A stretch of DNA of 52,687 nt from JABMQB01 sp964575025 (GTDB lineage: Bacteria; Bacteroidota; Bacteroidia; Bacteroidales; Prolixibacteraceae). The translations under genes and the position numbers were made by a program. The stretch is taken from positions 1-52,687 of the forward strand of contig CAZNPV010000028.1 in NCBI GenBank assembly GCA_964575025.1, given 5' to 3'. Position 1 is the stretch's first letter. Every line of letters starts with the position of its first letter. The notes beneath the pieces were generated by a model. That model searched no databases and was not told the DNA's origin. It was given only the letters and a program-made list of their open reading frames with translations. Shown here piece by piece: positions 37,339 through 44,308 of the stretch.

Positions 37339-40300
37339 ATGAAACGAGTACATTTTTTACAGGCCCTCATCGTGGTTTCAGGAATGATGGTTGCTTCTCC
37401 GGGGGCTGCTGATTCACGGCTGATGCATTATCCGGATATCAACGGAAGCCTGGTTGTTTTTGTGTATGCCGGGGATATCTGGTCTGTTGATGCCGATGGC
37501 GGAGATGCCCGGCGCCTCACGTCCCATGAAGGAATGGAACTGTTCCCGAAAATATCGCCCGATGGGCAATGGATTGCCTTCTCGGGCGCGTATGGCGGCA
37601 ACCGCCAGGTGTTTGTCATGCCGTCTGAAGGAGGGGTGCCCAAACAGCTTACCTGGTACAATTCGGTGGGCGTCATGCCCCCCCGTGGAGGGTATGATAA
37701 CGTGGTGCTTGACTGGACTCCCGACAGCCAAAACATCCTGTTTCGCTCCAACCGCACAGAATTTGGCGAACGCAATGGCAAATACTTTACCGTAAGCATA
37801 GACGGGGGCCCTGCAGAAATGCTCCCTATCGTAAACGGAGGCATAGCAACCTTCTCCCCCGATGCCGGAAAACTCTGTTTTACACCCGTCGACCGCGAAT
37901 TCCGAACCTGGAAAAGATACAAGGGAGGAAGGGCTACCGACTTGTGGATCTATGACCTGAGTGAAAATTCTTCGGAACAGATCACCGGTTTTGCCGGCTC
38001 CGATCAGTGGCCCGTATGGGTTGGCGAGTACATCTTTTTTGTTTCCGACAGAGACCTGAAACTCAATATTTACAGGTACAATACCCAAACCAGGGAGGTT
38101 ACCCAAATGACCCGTTTTACAGAGATGGATGTACTTTGGCCCTCTGGCCAAAACGGCCAACTGGTGTTTGAAAACGATGGATTCCTCTACAAAATGAACC
38201 TGGAAACCGGCACAACTGAAAAAATAACCGTTGATATTCACTTTGACAATCCCAACCTGGTTGCCACGATCAAAAATGTAAAAGACGACATTCATAGCGC
38301 TGCCATTTCCCCCACCGGGAAACGGGTCCTTTTTGATGCCCGTGGCGATATTTTTTCGGTACCCGCAGAACACGGATCGGTGGTCAATCTGACCCAAACG
38401 CAGGGCATCCGGGAAATATTTCCCGCCTGGTCACCCGACGCAAAATATGTGGTTTATTATTCCGATGCCACCGGTGAATACGAGATCTATCTGCTGGAAA
38501 ACAAAAAAGGCGCTGAGCCTGTACAACTTACATCCGGTTCATCAGCCTGGAAATACAGCGGCGAATGGTCGCCCGACAGCAGGTACCTGGTCTATTCCGA
38601 CCGGACCCTGAACCTGAAACTCCTGGATATAGAAACAAAAAAGGAAAGGGTGATTGATCGTGCTTCGGATTCCGAAATCAGGGATTATGCCTTCTCTCCG
38701 GACTCCAAATGGATCACCTATTCCAAAGAATCGCCAAACGGTCAGCCGGCAGTATGGGTATACAATCTTCCGGAGGAAACCACACACCAGCTGACCGGCA
38801 ATACCTTCAGCGATTATTCACCGGTATTTTCTGATGACGGAAACTATATCTTTTTTCTCTCCAACCGCGACTTTAACCTCAGTTTTTCAAGTTTCGAATT
38901 TGACTACCTCTACAACGATGCCGTGCGTATCTATGCCATGATCCTTAAAGCAGACGGCCCGCAATTGTTCAAAGACAAAAACGACGTGGAGCCTATAAAG
39001 GAAGAGGAAAGCGATGAAGCGAAGAAGGAAAAAGGGAATGATGAAAACAAGAAGGATGAATCCGTATCGGTTCAGATAGATCCTGAAGGGATTACCAACC
39101 GCATTGAGGCCCTACCTCTTCCACCCGGAGGCTACCGGAACCCGGTTACAGTGGAAGGTGGACTGCTTTACATGAACGGAAGAAAACTTGAAATGTATGA
39201 TATTGAGGAAGAAAAAAGCAAGAATATCATGGACGGGATCTCCGGAGTTCAGGTGTCGGCCGATAAAAAAATGATGTTTTACCGCTTTAACAGCGACTAT
39301 GGCGTTCTGCCTGTAAAACCCGATTCGAAGCCGGAGGAAGGCAAACTGAAACTCGACGGTCTGGAGATGAAAATTGATCCGGCCAAAGAATGGGCTCAGA
39401 TCTTTAACGACGGATGGCGTATTTTCCGGGACTACTTCTATGTGGATAACCTGCATGGTGTAGACTGGCAAGCGGTGAAGGAACGCTATGGCCAATGGGT
39501 GCCTTATGTGGGGCACCGTGCCGGCCTCGATTTTGTTTTAAGTGAAATGGTTTCTGAGTCGAATGTAGGCCATGCCTACGTGAACCGGGGCGATAGCAAA
39601 CAGGTGAAGCGAATCGACGGGGGATTGCTGGGAGCCCGCCTGGAGGCCGATAACCAGGCCGGGCGGTTCCGGATTGCGGAAATCTACGACAGCGAAAACT
39701 GGAACAGCAGCCGTCGCTCCCCGTTAAAGGCTCCCGGAGTGGATGTCAACGAGGGCGATTACCTGGTGGCTGTCAATGGCAAAAACATTACAGCCGGGGA
39801 GAATCCCTACCGGTACCTCGAAAATCTGGCCGGGAAGCGAACCGAGATAACCGTTTCAGCTCATGCAGACGGAAGCAATCCCCGGACTTCCATCATCGAA
39901 CCTGTGCAAAGTGAAGGGGAGCTGATGTACCTCACCTGGGTGAACCAACGCCGCAGGATGGTGGATGAACTTTCCGGCGGACGGATCGGTTATATCCATG
40001 TGCCCAACACATCGCAGGAGGGCAACCGCGAGTTGTTCCGGGGGATGTATGCCTACCATGACAAGGAAGCCCTCATCATTGATGACCGCTACAACGGCGG
40101 TGGCTTTATTCCCGATGTGATGGCAGACCTCCTCAACAGGAAAACACTCAGCTACTGGCAACGCAACGGGTTGAATCCCATGCAGACACCCGGCATAGCC
40201 CACGATGGCCCCAAAGCAATGCTCATTAACGGATACTCATCCTCGGGAGGCGATGCGTTTCCCTATTATTTCCGGAAAAAAGAACTGGGAACAATCATCG

Positions 40301-40605
40301 GAACCCGTACCTGGGGAGGACTGGTGGGAATCTCCGGAAATGCTTCCCTGGTGGACGGCGGAAGCATCTCGGTACCTCAGTTCGGCGTATACGATGAGAA
40401 CGGTGAGTGGATCATCGAAGGAATCGGTATTTATCCCGATATCGAGGTGACAGACCGCCCTGAACAACTGGCCAAAGGAGAGGACCCCTGTATCGAAAAA
40501 GCCGTGGAAGTGTTGCTGAAACAACTGAACGAAAAACCGGTGAAAAAGGTGAAAACACCCGAGCCTCCCGACCGGTCCGGATGGATTGAGAATAATATCG
40601 ACTGA
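37339..40605 (+). CDS. Tricorn-like protease (S41), exported
   Basis: 1088 aa with a signal peptide (VVASPGAAD). Two beta-propellers of TolB/WD40 style span about 25-540 (repeats like FPKISPDGQWIAFSG). A charged linker rich in Glu/Lys lies at about 545-575. The protease core follows: His745 in VGHAYVNRG, a PDZ domain at about 770-860, and the S41 domain with Ser969 in the SSSGGD run (967-972). It resembles archaeal tricorn, which trims peptides leaving the proteasome; in Bacteroidota the secreted homologues probably degrade peptides in the periplasm. Single gene with its own promoter, not obviously linked to the PUL. Confidence 0.9.
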   Translation: MKRVHFLQALIVVSGMMVASPGAADSRLMHYPDINGSLVVFVYAGDIWSVDADGGDARRLTSHEGMELFPKISPDGQWIAFSGAYGGNRQVFVMPSEGGVPKQLTWYNSVGVMPPRGGYDNVVLDWTPDSQNILFRSNRTEFGERNGKYFTVSIDGGPAEMLPIVNGGIATFSPDAGKLCFTPVDREFRTWKRYKGGRATDLWIYDLSENSSEQITGFAGSDQWPVWVGEYIFFVSDRDLKLNIYRYNTQTREVTQMTRFTEMDVLWPSGQNGQLVFENDGFLYKMNLETGTTEKITVDIHFDNPNLVATIKNVKDDIHSAAISPTGKRVLFDARGDIFSVPAEHGSVVNLTQTQGIREIFPAWSPDAKYVVYYSDATGEYEIYLLENKKGAEPVQLTSGSSAWKYSGEWSPDSRYLVYSDRTLNLKLLDIETKKERVIDRASDSEIRDYAFSPDSKWITYSKESPNGQPAVWVYNLPEETTHQLTGNTFSDYSPVFSDDGNYIFFLSNRDFNLSFSSFEFDYLYNDAVRIYAMILKADGPQLFKDKNDVEPIKEEESDEAKKEKGNDENKKDESVSVQIDPEGITNRIEALPLPPGGYRNPVTVEGGLLYMNGRKLEMYDIEEEKSKNIMDGISGVQVSADKKMMFYRFNSDYGVLPVKPDSKPEEGKLKLDGLEMKIDPAKEWAQIFNDGWRIFRDYFYVDNLHGVDWQAVKERYGQWVPYVGHRAGLDFVLSEMVSESNVGHAYVNRGDSKQVKRIDGGLLGARLEADNQAGRFRIAEIYDSENWNSSRRSPLKAPGVDVNEGDYLVAVNGKNITAGENPYRYLENLAGKRTEITVSAHADGSNPRTSIIEPVQSEGELMYLTWVNQRRRMVDELSGGRIGYIHVPNTSQEGNRELFRGMYAYHDKEALIIDDRYNGGGFIPDVMADLLNRKTLSYWQRNGLNPMQTPGIAHDGPKAMLINGYSSSGGDAFPYYFRKKELGTIIGTRTWGGLVGISGNASLVDGGSISVPQFGVYDENGEWIIEGIGIYPDIEVTDRPEQLAKGEDPCIEKAVEVLLKQLNEKPVKKVKTPEPPDRSGWIENNID

Positions 40606-40721
40606 AAATCAATTTAAGGTGAATTCTCCTTGTGATCCTGCATTGCTAATTTTTTGTTACACAGGGTATCACGGGGTTTTACAGTGTAATTATCAGGGAA
40701 TTGTCTGTTTTTCGGGCTGAA

Positions 40722-41663
40722 TTAATTGGTCCTTTCAGGACAGTTTTTTGCTGCCTCCTTATTCCATGAGATCGTTGCGGTTCCGTACTTAAAATTGGTA
40801 TCCAGGAAGGAGATAAACGACGACATGGGTTCTGTTTCTGCTGTTCCTTCCCTGATTTTTTTTATCAGGATTTGCATATCATATATATACTGGGAAGTAA
40901 GTGTCCCAAAGGGTTTGCATTGCCAGAAATGTCCGCCGTAGATCCTCAATTTGTCCGGGTTGATATGGTTTTCGGGATCTTCGATATACTGTATTAAACG
41001 ATCGACGGCCTCTTCATAGGCATAGAAACTTTCTTCATCGAAGAGCCATACTCCACTTCCTGATCCGATGGCATCACCGGCGAAAACGATGTTTTTGTCT
41101 TTCAGAAAAAAGAGGGTTGAATGGGCTGTATGCCCGGGTACTTCCATGGTATTCAGAATAACACCCCCTCCCAGACTGAAAGAGGCATTTTCAGGGAACC
41201 GTATGGTACGTGCTTCCGGAAAGATATCCATGCCCTGAAATTCTGCCTTTGGGATCCAGAAGCTTGCTTTGCTATCATCCGCAAAGGCGGGTAGCATCCC
41301 CAAATGATCGCCATGCCGGTGTGTTATTGTGATAAAGAAATCCTTCCCTTTCACCCGTTCATACACCAGCGAACGCAGGGATTCGGTTGCTGTAGCATTC
41401 CAGTCGATGGCATTTGACAGATCAATCAGCATGGCTTTTTCTGTTCCGACAATTAGATACATATCGGAGCAGTTGTTCATACCGGTCATCTGGTTGTTTT
41501 CATCCAGATGAACACCCGGTGGATTGCTGTCGTTTGAATCTTCGATACGGTAGACCCCTTCCTCAAGTGTATAAACCGTATACGGTCCCTGTTGAACAGG
41601 TTGTGATAAACCAGCCATACCGAGGGCTGTTAAAGTCATAATCAGGATTACAAGGTGTTTCAT
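40722..41663 (-). CDS. Metallo-beta-lactamase-fold hydrolase, exported
   Basis: 313 aa with a cleaved signal (LTALGMAGLSQ). Zinc ligands are visible as THRHGDH (His115, His117, Asp119 and His120), a later His in VPGHTAHS, Asp in FAGDAIGS and His in YGGHFWQ. It is a secreted or periplasmic MBL-fold enzyme; members are hydrolases of lactones, esters or sulfated compounds, and the substrate cannot be read. Tail-to-tail with the protease gene. Confidence 0.85.
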   Translation of the reverse strand: MKHLVILIMTLTALGMAGLSQPVQQGPYTVYTLEEGVYRIEDSNDSNPPGVHLDENNQMTGMNNCSDMYLIVGTEKAMLIDLSNAIDWNATATESLRSLVYERVKGKDFFITITHRHGDHLGMLPAFADDSKASFWIPKAEFQGMDIFPEARTIRFPENASFSLGGGVILNTMEVPGHTAHSTLFFLKDKNIVFAGDAIGSGSGVWLFDEESFYAYEEAVDRLIQYIEDPENHINPDKLRIYGGHFWQCKPFGTLTSQYIYDMQILIKKIREGTAETEPMSSFISFLDTNFKYGTATISWNKEAAKNCPERTN

Positions 41664-41876
41664 CGTTTATACTATTTATTTTGTCTTCAATATGAATGAT
41701 TCATTTTTCTTTTCCATTAAAATCTGTTTCATAACAGGGTCATAAAAATGGTATTTCATCCATTGTTCGTGCAAATTACAACAATGCATTGAGATTTAAA
41801 ATTCCAGGCAAAAAAATATTTACATTGAAAGCAAGGACTCTTCTTTCTGCCGTTCGTTTGGAACGAAGGTTTTATG

Positions 41877-41950
41877 GGTTGCCGTTTTTAACGACATTTT
41901 TAAAACAAACCAGTTAAAATTTGTTTAGCCTGGCAGGGATTATGCCGGGG
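41877..41950. repeat. Direct repeat, left copy (flanks HEPN/MNT pair)
   Basis: 74 bp matching 42989-43064 with about five differences. It contains aaacaaa...tttgttta and a cctggca...tgccggg stem-loop. The gene-free stretch 41664-42057 holds little else recognisable. Confidence 0.8.
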
Positions 41951-42057
41951 AAATAGGATAGAGTGATGAAGAAACAGTGTTGTAAAATTGAGGTTCAAAC
42001 TCATGACCATTACCCCCCCAAAAATGTCGTTGCAGACGAGGGGGAGTTGAGCAATAA

Positions 42058-42462
42058 TTATTTTGATTTAATAATTTTATCTATCTTTTCTTCAACAAAA
42101 TTTTTAATTTCAAATGCAAGGTTTTTGTATTCTAAGGTTTCATCTTCATTGGGGATATACATGTCTTCAGGATATCGGGCATCGACACTAAAATCACTCA
42201 ATTCTTTTGGGTCGATATCTGCAAAATCTTTGTCAATGTCAGAACACTCAGAAAGTAAGTATTCAATGTTGTGTGTTTTTTTTATCTCAACTCCATTTGC
42301 GATTAAAAATGCTTTTAAAAATTTCTCAGCAGCTTGTTGACAATGAAAACATACAGAGGAAGTTGCTACAATTTCATGGTCTGTAAGCCTCTCCACAACG
42401 AACAAATCCTCATTCGCTTTTGCTAACCATTGTTTAATAAATTCTATGGTGGCATCATTCAT
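42058..42462 (-). CDS. HEPN-domain protein (toxin-like partner of MNT)
   Basis: 134 aa, all helical, the length of HEPN PF05168 proteins. It has the conserved HCQQAAEKFLKAFL segment in helix 2-3 and DARYPEDMYIPNE at the third. I do not see the RNase motif R-x4-6-H of active HEPN toxins; the nearest is Arg-x3-His in RLTDHEI. Thus the toxin may be inactive or of another mode (for example, controlled through AMP transfer from the partner). It overlaps the upstream MNT gene by 4 bp, the usual order of the pair with the MNT gene first. AT-rich and unlike its neighbours, it looks laterally acquired. Confidence 0.83.
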   Translation of the reverse strand: MNDATIEFIKQWLAKANEDLFVVERLTDHEIVATSSVCFHCQQAAEKFLKAFLIANGVEIKKTHNIEYLLSECSDIDKDFADIDPKELSDFSVDARYPEDMYIPNEDETLEYKNLAFEIKNFVEEKIDKIIKSK

Positions 42463-42779
42463 AGAGCAACTCCTTCCTGAAGAACTTGTTTAAGAATGTG
42501 TCCGGGAATCTCTTTTTTCGAGTTTATCTCTTCCTCGCTTTGAATTAAAATGTCGGCCGGAATTTTAAACTTTGCCAACTCTTTTCTAATTTGCGATTTA
42601 AGAGTCCTCTTTTTGTGGATTTCAATTGTATCTCTGGTAATAATAAGAAAATCATAATCACTATCATTGCTATTGTCTCTTCTTGCCCGAGATCCGAAAA
42701 GAAGAATTTTACTGCCGGGAATAAACTTACTGGCAGTTTTCCTGATAATTGATAATGTATTTGAATTGTTATTAATCAT
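42459..42779 (-). CDS. MNT-type minimal nucleotidyltransferase (antitoxin-like)
   Basis: 106 aa. The signature GSRARRDNSNDSDYDF gives the G-S-x(10)-D-x-D pattern of DNA polymerase beta-like nucleotidyltransferases, with the third Asp in PADILI. MntA-type antitoxins transfer AMP to a tyrosine of the HEPN toxin and so neutralise it. The partner follows with a 4-bp overlap, and together they form the two-gene module. It starts 22 bp from a good -7 box (42801-42808). AT-rich, consistent with horizontal gain. Confidence 0.85.
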   Translation of the reverse strand: MINNNSNTLSIIRKTASKFIPGSKILLFGSRARRDNSNDSDYDFLIITRDTIEIHKKRTLKSQIRKELAKFKIPADILIQSEEEINSKKEIPGHILKQVLQEGVAL

Positions 42780-42800
42780 TTTTCAATCTAATAACTAAAT

Positions 42801-42832
42801 CAAAAATACTCAAAAATTTGGATAATTTCAGA
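42801..42832 (-). promoter_or_regulatory. Promoter of the MNT/HEPN module
   Basis: On the minus strand TCTG (42832-42829), 20 bp, TATTTTTG (42808-42801). The -7 box is perfect and the -33 box has one mismatch. The leader would be about 15 nt. Confidence 0.4.
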
Positions 42833-42988
42833 ATTGATGGTTTTATTGGGTGTATGTGTCCTTTATGAGCACACACACTGTAAGCTTTTGAGAAAGTCTA
42901 AAATATGCATGTTTTCCGGGTTAAAAAGTGTCCGCTACCTGCTCCTTGTTTGCACTCCTGCCACTCGTTTTTAATGGGGGGGGCTCCT

Positions 42989-43064
42989 GGGTTGCTGTTT
43001 TTAACGACATTTTTAAAACAAACCATTTAGAATTTGTTTAGCCCGGCAAGGGATTATGCCGGGG
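42989..43064. repeat. Direct repeat, right copy (flanks HEPN/MNT pair)
   Basis: 76 bp, about 93% identical to 41877-41950 in the same orientation. It carries AAACAAA/TTTGTTT arms and a perfect CCCGGCA/TGCCGGG stem. Weaker similarity extends about 35 bp further left in both copies (ctgcc, tcgttt). The rest of 42780-43145 has no gene. Confidence 0.8.
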
Positions 43065-43145
43065 CAAACAAAGGGGAATTTAATCTTTTTCTGTTTCTTG
43101 TAAGAAATTCTTTTTATACCCTACTTTATAAGAAAGAACACCGGA

Positions 43146-43652
43146 ATGAAAGCTGTAAAAGAGGAGTTTCTCAAAGTACTCTCTAACTATCAAGGGATAT
43201 TGTACAAAGTCAGTTTAGTTTATTTTAAGAACAAAGCAGACAGAGAAGACAATCTTCAGGAAATTATTTATCAGCTCTGGAAGTCGTTTCCGGGAATCAG
43301 AAATAAAAAAAGCATCGGCTCATGGATTTATGCTGTGTCCATCAATACGTCAATTTCCAGGGTTAAAAAAGTGTCACGAATCGACTACAGAGAAACAGTT
43401 CCCGAAATACCCGACAGCTCAGATTTGATGGATGAAATCTCAATGAATGAATCCCTGCAATGGTTAGTTAAGGCAATCTATAATCTTGATGAAGTGGACA
43501 AATCAATCATGCTGCTTTATCTGGAAGAAAAGAGGTATAATGAAATTGCGGATATCATTGGTATTTCAAAGTCAAATGTTGGTGTGAGAATCAATCGGGC
43601 AAAAGAAAAATTAAAGCAAAACATAAAAAAACAAAGTCATGGAAGACAATGA
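43146..43652 (+). CDS. ECF-type RNA polymerase sigma factor
   Basis: 168 aa. Sigma region 2 at about 8-75 (NYQGILYKVSLVYFKNKADREDNLQEI, cut in family form) and region 4 at about 105-160 with HTH YNEIADIIGISKSNVGVRINRAKEKLKQ. Between them is a short acidic linker. It directs RNA polymerase to a small regulon, which is unknown. It overlaps the following membrane protein gene by 14 bp, so that protein is its likely partner in control. No FecR or SusC-type regulatory gene adjoins, unlike the sigma factors that drive many PULs. Confidence 0.9.
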   Translation: MKAVKEEFLKVLSNYQGILYKVSLVYFKNKADREDNLQEIIYQLWKSFPGIRNKKSIGSWIYAVSINTSISRVKKVSRIDYRETVPEIPDSSDLMDEISMNESLQWLVKAIYNLDEVDKSIMLLYLEEKRYNEIADIIGISKSNVGVRINRAKEKLKQNIKKQSHGRQ

Positions 43653-44256
43653 ATTACAAAAAATATGGAAAACGATGGATACGGAAACCCATCAGAAATC
43701 CAGGGAAGAGTTGAATCTCCTGCTGGTATCCAAAGCAAAACAAACGATAAGTAACCTCCTGATTATTACAGGTGTTTCGGTAATTGTATGCATAGGGTTG
43801 ATTGTATTTTTGATTTTCACATCACTTAACCGGCCGGATGATTTCATCTATTTGATTAACAACACGATTCTTGGAATCATAACCCTACTATCTCTTGTCA
43901 GCGGATTATTTTCATGGTATACAATGCGAAGCAACCGGTATAATCAGCCTTTAAAGAACTGGTTAGATGAACGAATCCGTCTGTTATCCAGATGGGTGAC
44001 CGGTAAGTTCAGTAAGCTGTATCTGTTTTTAATTCCTTTTCTTTATATCTTAACGGTTTTATCCATTCATGTCTACTTTGAGAATAAAGCATTCATGGAT
44101 GTGCTGAAAACTGAGGAATCGGTTATCGGCCTGATTATTGCTACACCCATCGGTCTTTTCGTCTCGTATTATGTCATACGAAAAATCCGGAACTATCAAT
44201 TGAAAAATCTTGCCTTTCTAAAAGATCTGCACCATCGTCTTTGCAATGTAGGCTAA
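43639..44256 (+). CDS. Four-helix membrane protein linked to the ECF sigma factor
   Basis: 205 aa. A soluble N-terminus (ELQKIWKTMDTET) precedes four predicted membrane segments at about 37-62, 73-95, 125-148 and 163-182. It has no zinc finger or FecR domain, so it is not a known anti-sigma type, but the 14-bp overlap makes it the candidate anti-sigma or sensor. Not otherwise recognised. Confidence 0.75.
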   Translation: MEDNELQKIWKTMDTETHQKSREELNLLLVSKAKQTISNLLIITGVSVIVCIGLIVFLIFTSLNRPDDFIYLINNTILGIITLLSLVSGLFSWYTMRSNRYNQPLKNWLDERIRLLSRWVTGKFSKLYLFLIPFLYILTVLSIHVYFENKAFMDVLKTEESVIGLIIATPIGLFVSYYVIRKIRNYQLKNLAFLKDLHHRLCNVG

Positions 44257-44280
44257 CGGTTACGTGAGTGAACCGTTAGC
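44252..44280. terminator. Perfect inverted repeat between convergent genes
   Basis: gctaacggtt (44252-44261) and aaccgttagc (44271-44280) form a 10-bp stem with a 9-nt loop, overlapping the stop codon of the membrane protein gene. No T tract follows on either strand, so termination is plausible only by position. Confidence 0.45.
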
Positions 44281-44308
44281 GATTGCGGCGTTGCCATCCA
44301 ACTCTTTA

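Noticed and set aside
41963..42340. 125-aa reading frame opposite the HEPN gene
   Set aside because: Antisense shadow of a clear HEPN coding sequence.
41877..43064. Composite transposon
   Set aside because: The flanking repeats are only ~75 bp and encode nothing.
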